Below are positions 36,535 to 46,393 of a DNA stretch of 64,000 bases, piece after piece. The position numbers were made by a program, and so were the translations under genes. The notes beneath the pieces were generated by a model. It worked only from the letters and a program-made list of their open reading frames with translations. It ran no database searches and was not told the DNA's origin. This DNA is from JBBRHH01 sp963788015. Its GTDB lineage: Bacteria; Planctomycetota; Phycisphaerae; Tepidisphaerales; Tepidisphaeraceae. The stretch lies in contig CAWBEY010000012.1 in the NCBI GenBank assembly GCA_963788015.1, positions 930,001 through 994,000 on the forward strand, in the 5' to 3' direction. Within the stretch, counting starts at the first letter, position 1; every line of letters begins with the position of its first letter.

Positions 36535-36980
36535 TCATTTCCACTCGAAATCACGATCCGCGCAAGCCCGGGCGCTCCCGCCTGGCACGCCGCGGCGCTG
36601 TCATTGTGGAAGTCGCATTGACACTTCCCATCCTGCTCTACCTGGCCTTTGGCACGGTGGAATTCGGCTATTACTTCTACGTCAAGCACACGCTGGAGGC
36701 CGCCGCCCGTGAAGGGGCCCGCGCTGGGATCGTCAGCGGCAACACCAACACCGACGTCACGACCGCCGTCACCAACGCGATGTCGAGCACCGGCATCGCC
36801 ACCTACAGCACCGCCATCACCGACACGAGCAACGCTGCCGTTACGGTCAATACCGTTGCAGCCGGCAATTACATCAAAGTGACCGTCACCGCGAACTGGG
36901 GCACCGTGGGAATGCGCCCATTGCAGTTGATTGGCTCCAGCAAGACCGTCACCGGGCAGATGGTTATGCGCCACGAATAG
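36531..36980 (+). CDS. tadE: TadE-type pseudopilin
   Basis: 149 residues starting at an overlapping GTG. The N-terminal charged leader (RSRLARRGAVIVEVALTLPI) carries the RRGAxxVE motif of TadE/TadG minor pseudopilins, followed by one membrane helix (LLYLAFGTVEFGYYFYV) and a beta-rich periplasmic domain. It likely initiates or tips the Flp pilus. No TadG/TadF follows; the next gene is cpaB after 218 bp in which I see nothing definite. Confidence 0.85.
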   Translation: MIISTRNHDPRKPGRSRLARRGAVIVEVALTLPILLYLAFGTVEFGYYFYVKHTLEAAAREGARAGIVSGNTNTDVTTAVTNAMSSTGIATYSTAITDTSNAAVTVNTVAAGNYIKVTVTANWGTVGMRPLQLIGSSKTVTGQMVMRHE

Positions 36981-37198
36981 GGCGGCGGCTTCTCGCTCCG
37001 CCAGTTCACAGCCCTAAACGTCTGGCCCGCCAGAGATGGGGGCCATTCACACTCAACATCAATGTCAAATTCGTACCTGGACCATGCGTCTTTAAGGGAT
37101 TTCCGGTTTCTTCGGATTTTTTCTCCTGCGCTCCCTAAACCGCACAGTCCACTCTTCCGAAATCCAAGCAGGGGAAGTCGCCGTACTGGGAGATCGAT

Positions 37199-38255
37199 AT
37201 GAACATGAAACTGTGGGTACCACTGCTCCTGGCCGGCGCAATGGGGATTGTCGCGGCCAAGCTTGGAAGGAACATGCTGAGCGGTCGCTCGATCACCGCG
37301 ACTCCGGGAAGCTCCATCAGCGTGGCGGTTGCCGCGGCTGACCTGGAGCCGGGTCACGAGATCACCAGCGCCGACATCAAGGCCGTGAAGATGCCGCTGG
37401 AAAGCGTTCCTAAAGGCAGCTTCGCCCAGGCCGACGAGCTCCAAGGCCGCGTCGTCACGTCACAAATCGTGACCGGCCAGGCCGTGCTCGAACCGGTGCT
37501 GGCGCCGAAAGGCTCCGGCCGCGGCGCATCCATCTCTGGTGCCCCAGGGCATGCGGGCGGTTTCAGTCGATGTCAGCGAATCGACTGCCGTGGGCGGATT
37601 GCTCGTCCCCGGTTGTCATGTGGACATCATCTGCACCATGAGCGACGAAAAGAGCGGCGTGAAAGTCACGCGCACCGTTGTCGAGAACACCAACGTGCTG
37701 GCCGTCGGTCAACGACTCTCCAGCAGCGCGGCGCCCGTACAGCCGGGGGCTCCCGAAGCGCCCATGGCGCGAACCGTCACGGTGCTGGTCGGACCCAAGG
37801 AGGCCGAAGCCATCGAGCTTGCGACCAGCCTGGGTCGAGCACGACTGGTCCTGCGGGGCAGCCTGGACGTCGGAACGTCCAGCACCAGCGGCCTGACTGT
37901 CGGCGAACTGCTGGGCATGAGCGAGCAGCAACCGGCCGCCAGTGCTATTCGTGTGAACAACGAGCCGACCACGCGCCCGATCGCACAGAAGTGGACCATC
38001 GAGGTGTTCAAGGACGGCGTGCGCAGCAGCCAGCAGGTTGACCAGCCGCGCACCATGGCCACTGAAATTACCAACACGGATGAAGGCCCGGCCAGCAATT
38101 CGATCAAGACAACGCCGGACATTACCTTGACCCCCGACACGAGCTCGACTGCGGGGACGACGCCCGCCACGACCACCGATCAAAACAAAGCTGACAACGC
38201 CCCAGTTTCTAACACCGATGCCACCCCGGTTCTTCCGGGAGCGTCTGCTGATTAA
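37199..38255 (+). CDS. cpaB: Flp pilus assembly protein CpaB/RcpC, frameshifted
   Basis: The periplasmic SAF-domain protein of Tad pili. The N-terminal anchor is MNMKLWVPLLLAGAMGIVAA, then the SAF domain (AVAAADLEPGHEITSADIKA). Near 37540 a one-base shift joins GRGASIS to LVPQGMRAVSVDVSESTAVG and LLVPGCHVDIICTM, the usual CpaB continuation. It ends with a Thr/Ser-rich tail. The joined length is about 352 residues. Normal gene order cpaB-cpaC-cpaE-cpaF supports function. Confidence 0.88.
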
Positions 38256-38301
38256 CGCCACCTCCAACTCCAGACACACCGGAAGAAGAAGGACGTACGC
38301 C

Positions 38302-39808
38302 ATGTACAACAACATCAGTTTCAAACACAACGCATTCTGCAAGTGGGCCGCCCGCGCCGTTGCGGTAGCCCTTGGGGCCGCGTCACTCGCACCATCACCG
38401 CTCCTGGCAGCGACGCCGACAACGACCACCCAGCCCACAGCGACGCGGGCCGGGGGAATGATCATCGACGGGGTCGATGCCAGCGGGCAAATGCACATGC
38501 TAGCCGGCAAGAGCAGCGTGCTGACCGCCGCCCGCAGGATCACCCGCTACAGCCTCAGCCCGTCTGAAGTGGCCGACGCCAGCGCCGTCGCCGCCGACAG
38601 CCTGCTGCTGACGGCCAAGAAAGGCGGCAGCGCGCAGCTGATCGTCTGGGACGAAAACCAGCGGTCGCAGATCATCGATCTGATCGTTGAAGTGGATCTG
38701 CCCGCGCTCCAGAATCAATACAAGGCGATCTTCCCAATGGCGAAGATCGATGTCAGCTCCGCCAATGGCGCGGTCGTGCTCAGAGGCCGGGTTCCCAGCC
38801 TCGCCTCCGCCGACCAGGTTGTGGAGATGGCCAAGCCGTATGGCAAGGTGATGAACTTCCTGGAGATCGCGGGCGGCCAGCAGGTGAGCCTGCAGGTGCG
38901 GTTCGCCGAAGTCTCCCGGTCGGCGGTGTCGGCCCTGGGCGTCAATGGCTTCCTTCAGCACGCCAGCGCCGAGTTCGGCAGCAACATCGGGCAGGTTAAT
39001 CCTGCTGGTGATCTGGCCGGCCTGTCGCCGGCGGTGAACCCCGCCGTCACGCTCTTTGGCGGCGGCAACATTGGCTCAACCAAGATCAACGTCTTCGTCA
39101 ACGCACTGCGGCAGAACAACCTGCTGCGGGTGCTGGCCGAACCCAATCTCGTCGCCATCAGCGGCCAGGAAGCCAGCTTCCTTGCCGGCGGCAGCTTCCC
39201 CATCCCCGTTACACAAGGTGGCGGCAGCGGCTCAACGTCTGTCACGGTGGAGTTCCGCGAGTTTGGCGTGAAGCTCAACTTCGTACCGGTGGTGCTGGGC
39301 GATGGACGCATCCGTCTGAAAGTGGCGCCCGAAGTAAGTGACCTGGATTTTACCACCGCCGTCCATTTCAACGGCTTTGTCATCCCCGGCCTTACTCGGC
39401 GCAAGGTGCAGACGACCGTCGAGCTGGGCGAAGGACAGACGTTTGCCATCGCCGGCCTGCTGAACAGCAACATCAGCTCCACCAAGGACGTCACGCCGGT
39501 CCTGGGAGACATCCCGGTGCTGGGCGCCCTTTTCCGCTCGGTCCGTTATCAGCGCAAGGAGACGGAACTGGTCGTGCTGGTGACGCCGCGGCTGGTGGAA
39601 GGGATGAATTCAGATCAGATCCCGACACTGCCAGGCGAAAAATGGCAGCAGCCCCAATGAGAGCGATATGTTTCTGAAGCAGGACCTGGGCGGTCCCGCA
39701 CCCGACCTGAAACACGCTCCGGCCGCCGCCAAGGCCAGCGGTCCCGCCCCCCGCTTCTACGGCGCTTACGGATATGCACCGGCCACCCAGCCCTCGCAGC
39801 AGAACTAG
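38302..39808 (+). CDS. cpaC: Outer-membrane secretin CpaC/RcpA, frameshifted near the C-terminus
   Basis: The Tad secretin forms the outer-membrane channel. Start ATG 38302 with a signal peptide (WAARAVAVALGAASLAPSPL), a BON/pilus-like N domain (GKSSVLTAARRITRYSLSPS), then the secretin domain: RVLAEPNLVAISGQEASFLA, GGSFPIPV and VTVEFREFGVKLNFVPVVLG, and PVLGDIPVLGALFRS. The read frame stops at 39660, but one base later the frame reads ESDMFLKQDLGGPAPDL, the usual planctomycete CpaC tail, and stops at 39808. Confidence 0.9.
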
Positions 39809-39862
39809 ATAGCGCTCTTTGTCAGCGGGGTTCATTGGCCTGTACGGATTGAGGAACTTGCA

Positions 39863-40998
39863 ATGCTGGTTCATCTGAACTCAGTTGTGATTGATGCCGA
39901 CCCGGGCAACCGCCAGGAGATGGCGACCTTTCTTGCCGGCTACGGCGTACAGGTCATCGCGCAGTTGCAAACCGTCGAGCAGCTTCCGGCGATCCTCGCA
40001 CGGGCCGACGGGCTGCAGGTGGTCGTGATAAACCTGGACCCGGCCCCGCATGAAAACCTCAAGAAGATCGCCGGACTGGTTCGAATGCATCCCACCGTCA
40101 GCTTCTTCGTGCTGTCGCAGGTGATGGACCCGCAACTGCTGATGGAGGCAATTCATTCGGGTGTACGGGAATTTGTGCAGCTTCCAATCGATCCAGCCAA
40201 GTTCGCCGCCGGCATGGAACGCTGTGCCCAGACGCACGGCATGGGAAAAAAGGCCCGCATCATTCACATGGTGCCGACCGTTGGCGGATGCGGATCGACG
40301 ACCGTCGCCTGCAATGTCGCCGCATCCATGGCCCGCGCCAGCAAGGCGGTCCTGGTTGACCTGGATCTTATCTGCGGCGCTGTCGCAAGCTCGTTTGATC
40401 TTCGGCCGCGCTACACCATCGCCGACCTGATGGAATCGTCAGAGAAACTCGACCAGCAGATGCTGGACAACGCCCTTGCCATCCACCAGAACAGCAAGCT
40501 GGCAATCCTGGCCCGCCCCGATTTGCCCGAGGACAGCCAGCGCGTCAATGCGGCTGGTTTTTCGCGGCTGATGAACGTCCTGGGAAGGATGTTCGATTTT
40601 GTCGTGCTCGACTCGCTGATGAGCATCGACCCCGTCTACGCCGCCGCCGTACACGCGGCCGACTTGAACGTCATCGTGATGCAGCTCAACGTCCCCAGCG
40701 CCAAGAACGCCGAGCGATACATCGGGGCACTGCGCCAATGGGCATCGAATCAAGCAAGATTCGCATTGTCGTCAATCGCTTTGTGAAGAAGGGATGGGAC
40801 ATTGAGCCCGATGAAGTGGAGAGGGCGCTGGGATTGAAGATCTCCTGGCTGATCCCCAACGACTTTAAGAACGCAATCGCGGCCATCAACTTCGGGGAGC
40901 CGGTTGTGATGCGGGCGCCCAAGTCCGAGATGAGCACCAGCCTGGCAGGGCTGGCGGGAATGCTGGATGGACGCAAAGCGGTGAGCGTGGCCGCTTAA
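39863..40998 (+). CDS. cpaE: CpaE/TadZ-type pilus localisation ATPase-like protein, frameshifted
   Basis: An N-terminal receiver-like domain (SVVIDADPGNRQEMATFLAG, with atypical acidic residues) is followed by a MinD-like domain starting HMVPTVGGCGSTTVACNVAA. The Walker A has Ser where the canonical Lys is expected, as in many TadZ/CpaE proteins, so ATPase activity may be weak or absent. Walker A' is LVDLDLICGAVASSF. A shift near 40738 joins the end of the second frame (SSKIRIVVNRFVKKGWDIEP). It localises the pilus machine and pairs with CpaF. Confidence 0.9.
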
Positions 40999-41058
40999 GA
41001 AGACCGATCATGCCTTCGCCGGCGTGGTGAGCCGTTTCGGGTTGTTTAAGGAAGCATC

Positions 41059-42486
41059 ATGGGCTTGTTCTCAAAAGGAAATTCGAACAGCGCGACGGCG
41101 GTGGCTCCCGCGCCGTCGGCATCGGCAGTCGCGCCCGCGCCGCCCCCGCCGCCCGTGATGGCGGCCTCCCTGCCGTATCAAGCCGTGATGCCCGTTGCCC
41201 AGACGGATCGGCAGATCTACTTCCAGAAAATGAAAGTCCGCATCCACCAGCAACTGGTGGAGCGGCTGGACGTGCAAAATCTTCGGACACTGCCGCAGGA
41301 TGTGGTGCGCCAGGAAGTGCGCATGGTCATCCGCGAGCTGTGCCAGTCGGAAAAGGGCCTGCTCTCGTCGGTGGAGCAGGAACGCCTCATGGACGAGGTG
41401 ATGGACGAAACCTTCGGCCTGGGCCCCCTGGAAACGCTGCTCAAGGATCCCGGCATCAGCGACATTCTGGTCAACCGCTTCGACCGCGTCTACGTCGAAC
41501 GCAAAGGCCGCCTGGAGCTGGTGGATGTCCGCTTTCGCGACAACCAGCACCTGCGTCAGATCATTGACCGCATCGTGGCCCTGGTTGGCCGCCGCGTGGA
41601 CGAAACCAGCCCGATGGTCGATGCCCGACTCGCCGACGGCAGCCGCGTCAACGCCATCATCCCCCCGCTGGCCCTGGAAGGCCCGGCGATGTCGATCCGG
41701 CGATTCGGCTCAAAGCCGCTGCAGTTGGAAGATCTGATTCGTCACGGTGCGTTCCCCCACGCCGTGATGGATTTTCTTTCCGCAGCCGTGCAGGCACGAT
41801 GCAACGTGCTCATCAGCGGCGGCACCGGCTCGGGAAAAACAACCCTGCTCAATTGTCTGTCGCGCTACATCTCAACCGATGAGCGGGTCATCACCATCGA
41901 AGACGCCGCCGAGCTTCAGCTCCAGCAGCCGCACGTTGTGCGCCTGGAAACCCGCCCTCCGAACATCGAAGGCAAAGGGGAAGTGACTCAGCGCGACCTG
42001 GTGAAGAACTGCCTGCGCATGCGGCCCGACCGCATCATCATTGGCGAAATTCGCTCCGGCGAAGCGCTCGACATGCTCCAGGCCATGAACACCGGCCATG
42101 AAGGGTCGATGACCACGATCCACGCCAACAACACGCGCGATGCACTGGGCCGGCTTGAAGTGATGATCGCGATGGCAGGCTTCGACATCCCCTTGCGGGC
42201 GTTGCGCCAGCAGATTGCCGGCGCCATCCAGATCATCGTGCAGTCGCGCCGCATGGTCGGCGGGCGGCGCAAAGTGGTAAGTGTCAGCGAGATCACAGGA
42301 ATGGAAGGCGATCAAATCCAGATCCACGACCTGTTCGCGTTCGAACAGAGCGGTGTGGACGGCGAGGGACATGCCCAGGGCCAATTCGCGGCCACCGGCA
42401 TCCGCCCCCGCTGCATCGAGCGGATCGAGCATCGTGGCATCAAGCTGCCGTCGGACCTGTTTATGCGGCGGAAAATCGAACAGTAG
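41059..42486 (+). CDS. cpaF: Tad pilus secretion ATPase CpaF/TadA
   Basis: A hexameric type II/IV secretion ATPase that powers Flp pilus assembly. After an Ala/Pro-rich leader come the N-terminal domain (LVERLDVQNLRTLPQDVVRQ), DILVNRFDRVYVERKGRLEL, Walker A LISGGTGSGKTTLLNCLSRY, the Asp box VITIEDAAELQLQQPHVV, Walker B PDRIIIGEIRSGEALDML and the His box GHEGSMTTIHANNTRDAL. Intact 475-residue frame in the middle of the operon. Confidence 0.95.
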   Translation: MGLFSKGNSNSATAVAPAPSASAVAPAPPPPPVMAASLPYQAVMPVAQTDRQIYFQKMKVRIHQQLVERLDVQNLRTLPQDVVRQEVRMVIRELCQSEKGLLSSVEQERLMDEVMDETFGLGPLETLLKDPGISDILVNRFDRVYVERKGRLELVDVRFRDNQHLRQIIDRIVALVGRRVDETSPMVDARLADGSRVNAIIPPLALEGPAMSIRRFGSKPLQLEDLIRHGAFPHAVMDFLSAAVQARCNVLISGGTGSGKTTLLNCLSRYISTDERVITIEDAAELQLQQPHVVRLETRPPNIEGKGEVTQRDLVKNCLRMRPDRIIIGEIRSGEALDMLQAMNTGHEGSMTTIHANNTRDALGRLEVMIAMAGFDIPLRALRQQIAGAIQIIVQSRRMVGGRRKVVSVSEITGMEGDQIQIHDLFAFEQSGVDGEGHAQGQFAATGIRPRCIERIEHRGIKLPSDLFMRRKIEQ

Positions 42487-42501
42487 ATCGAGAGGCTGGT
42501 T

Positions 42502-43458
42502 ATGGATACGGAATCCACTGTATTCGCGGTGGCCGCGGCGGCGGCGATCTGGGGCTTTGCCCAGATCATCATCGTCGCCACGCAAGGCGAGAAGCGCAAG
42601 CTCAAGAAGCGCCTGGTGCGCGATGCGGACGCACAGCCCGACACCGCTGCGCGTTCCAGCGTGGTGCTTGCCAAGGAAGCAGAAAACATTCCCACCTCGC
42701 TGGCCAACGTCCCGCTGTTTCAATACCTCAACCGCTGTCTGCTCCAGGCGTTTCCCGAAACCAAGCTCAGTAAGTTCCTGCTGATCATGGGCGTCATGGG
42801 CGCAATGTCCATGTTCGTCGTCACCGGCTTCAGCGAATCAATCTTATTCGGAATGATCGCGGGCGCCGGGGCGGCCATGCTGCCGATCCTGTTCATGAAC
42901 AATCGCCGCGCCAGCCGGCAGCGGCGTCTGTCACACCAACTTCCCGAAGCCCTCGACTTCCTCACCCGCGTCCTTCGCGCCGGCCATAGCTTAAGCACCG
43001 GCCTGCAGATGATGGGCGACGAGCTCCCGGAACCCATCGCTTCCGAATTTCGACGGGCATACGCCCAGCACAGCCTTGGCCAAAGCCTGGAAGATTCCAT
43101 GCGAGACATGGCCAAGCGCATTCAGTCCAGCGACTTCGCCTTCTTTGTCACTGCGGTGCTTATTCAACGGCAAACCGGTGGCGACCTTTCCGAGGTGTTG
43201 CAAAACATCAGCGGGATGGTGCGCCAGCGCATTCGGCTGATCAGCCACGTCAAGGCCATCACTGCCGAAGGCCGGCTCACCAGTTATGTGCTGGTCGGGT
43301 TCCCGGTGGTGTTGTACGCGATCTCATACGCGCTGAACCCTGATTATGCGGGTCAGCTGATCCGCAACGATGTAGGACGGATGTTCATGATGGGAGCGGT
43401 GGGGTTGCAGATCATCGGATTCATCTGCATTCGCAAGATTGTCAACGTGAAAGTGTAG
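42502..43458 (+). CDS. tadB: Tad inner-membrane protein TadB
   Basis: 318 residues with the GspF/T2SSF fold of Tad platform proteins. N-terminal helix (VFAVAAAAAIWGFAQIIIVA), two central helices, cytoplasmic domain with LPEALDFLTRVLRAGHSLST and SDFAFFVTAVLIQRQTGGDL (T2SSF signature), C-terminal helix (MMGAVGLQIIGFICIRKI). It starts 15 bp after cpaF and precedes tadC by three bp. Confidence 0.92.
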   Translation: MDTESTVFAVAAAAAIWGFAQIIIVATQGEKRKLKKRLVRDADAQPDTAARSSVVLAKEAENIPTSLANVPLFQYLNRCLLQAFPETKLSKFLLIMGVMGAMSMFVVTGFSESILFGMIAGAGAAMLPILFMNNRRASRQRRLSHQLPEALDFLTRVLRAGHSLSTGLQMMGDELPEPIASEFRRAYAQHSLGQSLEDSMRDMAKRIQSSDFAFFVTAVLIQRQTGGDLSEVLQNISGMVRQRIRLISHVKAITAEGRLTSYVLVGFPVVLYAISYALNPDYAGQLIRNDVGRMFMMGAVGLQIIGFICIRKIVNVKV

Positions 43459-43461
43459 GGT

Positions 43462-44384
43462 ATGCCTGTGCAAGACCTGATGTTTTACGGCTGCGTGTTT
43501 GGCGTCGTCATCGTGCTCGGCTTCTGCGCCTCCCAGTTCTTCGGCGGCGGCACGGAAAACAAGCTGCGAAAGCGCCTGCGCGAGAACGGATCAGCGCCCA
43601 GGCCGGCGACGCACCCGAGCGGGACGGCCTAAGCGATGTGCTCCAGCGCATTGGGCAGGCCGCGTCGAAGCCATTTGAGGCCAAGACGCGCGAAGAGCAA
43701 TCCGCGCGGCGCCGAAAGCTTGCCATGGCCGGCATCTATTCGCCCTCCGCCCAGCGCCTGCTTGATGGTTTCAAAGTCATTCTCGGAAGTGCTGGCCTGA
43801 TCGGCGGATATTTCCTGGGCGCGGCGGTTGGGAATGTCCTCCTGGGTGTCGCCTTCGGCGGATTAGGCGGATATCTCTGCCCAATCATCTGGCTCAAGCA
43901 GCGGATCAAAAAACAGCAAAAGTCGCTGGACCGCGCTCTGGCCGATGCCATCGACTTGCTTGTGGTCTGCGTGGAGTCGGGATTGACGGTGGACTCGGCC
44001 ATGCAGCGCGTCGGCCAGGAGATCGAGATCGCGCATCCATCGCTGTCGCGAGAGCTCGAGATCGTACACATGGAAACACGCGTGGGCCTCCCCCGCAGCG
44101 AAGCGCTGAAAAACCTTGGCGTGCGCACCGGATCACCGGCGCTGCAGGCGCTGTCGGCCATGCTTATCCAGGCCGAACGATTCGGCACCAGCATCGCCAG
44201 TGCTCTGCGCGTGCATGCCGACACGCTTCGCGTCAACCGGCAGCATCAGGCCGAGGAGATCGCCGCCAAGGCTACGGTGAAGCTTAGCTTCCCGGTGGTG
44301 TTGTTCATCTTCCCGGCGGTGCTGATCGTGCTGGCCGGGCCGGCGTGCATTGGATTGTTTAACAGCGCCCTTTTTGACAAGTAA
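43462..44384 (+). CDS. tadC: Tad inner-membrane protein TadC, frameshifted
   Basis: The start ATG 43462 (MPVQDLMFYGCVFGVVIVLG) begins right after tadB. The frame shifts near 43590, where NGSAPRPATHPSGTA-stop should read on in the second frame as AQAGDAPERDGLSDVLQRIG. The T2SSF domain is clear: ALADAIDLLVVCVESGLTVD, RVGLPRSEALKNLGVRTG and ALSAMLIQAERFGTSIASAL, with two C-terminal helices. Completes the TadBC platform. Confidence 0.9.
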
Positions 44385-44400
44385 TGTTCCGCGTGGAACG
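44385..44400. promoter_or_regulatory. parS-like palindrome
   Basis: TGTTCCGCGTGGAACG stands immediately after the tadC stop. It differs at two positions from the general ParB-binding palindrome TGTTCCACGTGGAACA. The inner dyad GTTCC/GGAAC is intact while the central ACGT is GCGT. No ParB gene is in the window. It may instead be a hairpin or chance. Confidence 0.3.
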
Positions 44401-44446
44401 GTCGAGAAACAGATAGTTACTTTCGAGACAACCAACAGGTGGAAAT

Positions 44447-44986
44447 ATGAAAAACGCAATGATCAGATGGTGGATGGGTCCGTCGCTGGTAAGCCTGTGG
44501 CTCGGCGTTTCGGGCTGTGCCAAAAACGATGCGCCGGCCGAAGACTTCTTCGCCGGCCAGGGCGACTCCAGCCGCCACATACTTGAGGTGCAACAGGCTG
44601 TGGGCGCCCGCAATGATGGGATGCTTTATCCCCGTCACTTCGACGGCGCCATGCTCAGCGGCCTTGGCCGTGACAAGCTCGACCTCATGCTCAAGGACAA
44701 CTCCAAGAGCTTGCCGCTGGTGGTCTATCTTGACCTGCAGGCCAACGACTCTCTGAGCCGGGACCGCCGCGAGGCAGTCGCTTCCTATCTCCGGGAGCAA
44801 GGCCTGCTGGACAACCAAGTGTTCCTGGAGAACGGCGTGAACCCCGCGACCGTCGCCCCGGCCGCGACCGGACTTGCATCGCTCAGCAAGACCGACAGCA
44901 GCGCCAGTGACGCCGCCGGCGCCGCAGGTGGTGCCGCGGGGGCCGCCAGCAGCAGCAACGCCGGCACCGCCAACGGCAACAAATAA
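44447..44986 (+). CDS. Putative lipoprotein downstream of the Tad genes
   Basis: 179 residues. The signal MKNAMIRWWMGPSLVSLWLG with lipobox GVSGC predicts a lipoprotein. The middle (QGDSSRHILEVQQAVGARND, DGAMLSGLGRDKLDLMLKDN) is compact and resembles nothing I know; the last 45 residues are Ala/Gly/Ser-rich. Its place directly after tadC suggests a pilus-associated role such as the CpaD/TadD position, but no sequence match supports it. Confidence 0.6.
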   Translation: MKNAMIRWWMGPSLVSLWLGVSGCAKNDAPAEDFFAGQGDSSRHILEVQQAVGARNDGMLYPRHFDGAMLSGLGRDKLDLMLKDNSKSLPLVVYLDLQANDSLSRDRREAVASYLREQGLLDNQVFLENGVNPATVAPAATGLASLSKTDSSASDAAGAAGGAAGAASSSNAGTANGNK

Positions 44987-45197
44987 TCTTGTCCTCCGGA
45001 GAGGATTGGGGACTCAGGCGGTAATCCGAGCAATCGGGTGACCGCCTGGTTGGCGTTGTGGGGCTGCGTAATCATTTTTTTGTAAGCCGCGCCAGATGGC
45101 CCTCCCAGTTGCGTAACTCCTCCTGACAAGGTCAGAGACCGCTGCAAGCACTGTGCTTTAGCTGTTGATGGCCAGGAAAACTCAGCAGGAGCCGATC

Positions 45198-46325
45198 ATG
45201 TTGCGGAAACTTATTCAAGCGTGCGCCGGTATCGCCCTCAGCGGCGGAACTCTTTTTGCCAGCGATTTGGCGGGTTCATATGCGGGACAGGCCGATGGGC
45301 AGAGCGTGCAGGTCAGCCTTCACGATGAAGGGGACGTTCTTCGCGGGACGATGCAGGTTGCCGGCCATACCCTTCCCATGGCCGCCCGTGAAAACAATGG
45401 CCGCCTTGAGGGCGTCTGGCAGAACCCCGCTGGCCAGCAGATTCCGTTCACGGCCACGACCAGCGGGTCCGGCATTTCGCTCAGCACCAATGGCGGGACT
45501 TACACTTTGCAGCGCGGCCAGCAGGCAACGGCGCCGGCGCAGTTCCAAGCCGCGCCAGAGGCGGTTCAGTCTGCTCCTGCCGGTGGCCGCCTTGATGCAC
45601 AGATGCTTCAGGGGCAGATCTTTTCCGTTCCGGTGCCCGCCGGCTGGACGCACAGCGAGTCTTCCAACGAAACCTTTATTCTCGCTCCCGATGGCTCGAT
45701 GGGAATCGGCTTCGCCGGCCTCGAGCGCATCACGCCATGCACACCCGCGCAGTTCCTGCAATACATGGCCACGACTGTGTACAAGTTCCAGAACTTCCGC
45801 GTGCTTTCCACCCAGCGCATCGCGGCTGGCGGCGGCGACGGCATTGAAGCCGTCATCAGCTATTCGTCTAATGGCCAGGCGTATCAGAGCTGGGTGCGGG
45901 TCATCGTGGTGCAGGCTTATGGATCGGCCAATGGATACATGCTGATTGCCGGCGCCAACCCCGATAAGTTCGAGCGGGTGATGGCGGATCTCAAGCCGCT
46001 GGCTGAGAAGATCCAGATCACCAACGCCGGGGCCGCGTTTGATCGGGCCAATGCTCTGGCGGTGCAGCGCAACGCCGGTGCGAGCCTGAATCACCCGATG
46101 GATGACACCGTGACGTCCGGGTACTGGCAGCGTCAACATACGCAGGAAATGGCGGCCGCCCGTGACAGCGACGTTCGCCGCGGAACCTACACTTCCCACG
46201 ACACAACCACTGGCACGGCCTATACCCACGGAGCGGATGCCTATAACGCAGCCCGAGGCGGCGTGGTCAACCCGGAACGCCCCACTGAAATCCTCACGCC
46301 TTCCGAGCAGTGGCGCGGCTGGTAA
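45198..46325 (+). CDS. Secreted hypothetical protein with lipocalin-like and PsbP/DUF1795-like parts
   Basis: The start ATG 45198 is preceded by AGGAG and gives a Sec signal (RKLIQACAGIALSGGTLFAS). Residues 20-110 form a beta-rich module of the kind LAGSYAGQADGQSVQVSLHD with a repeated G-x-W/L pattern. A second domain (FSVPVPAGWTHSESSNETFI, then DGSMGIGFAGLER) resembles PsbP/DUF1795-type stress-linked secreted domains. The C-terminal 90 residues are low complexity. A strong terminator follows. Function unknown. Confidence 0.65.
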   Translation: MLRKLIQACAGIALSGGTLFASDLAGSYAGQADGQSVQVSLHDEGDVLRGTMQVAGHTLPMAARENNGRLEGVWQNPAGQQIPFTATTSGSGISLSTNGGTYTLQRGQQATAPAQFQAAPEAVQSAPAGGRLDAQMLQGQIFSVPVPAGWTHSESSNETFILAPDGSMGIGFAGLERITPCTPAQFLQYMATTVYKFQNFRVLSTQRIAAGGGDGIEAVISYSSNGQAYQSWVRVIVVQAYGSANGYMLIAGANPDKFERVMADLKPLAEKIQITNAGAAFDRANALAVQRNAGASLNHPMDDTVTSGYWQRQHTQEMAAARDSDVRRGTYTSHDTTTGTAYTHGADAYNAARGGVVNPERPTEILTPSEQWRGW

Positions 46326-46356
46326 GGGACGTCGGCCAGACATTTGGAATTCGATG

Positions 46357-46388
46357 GGCGACCCCGCAACATGCGGGGTCGCCTTTTT
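46357..46388 (+). terminator. Intrinsic terminator
   Basis: An 11-bp perfect GC-rich stem (46357-46367 with 46373-46383), loop AACAT, followed by TTTTT. It closes the rightward transcription unit ending at 46325 and meets the convergent VIT/vWA gene, whose stop is at 46394. Confidence 0.85.
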
Positions 46389-46393
46389 GTTGG

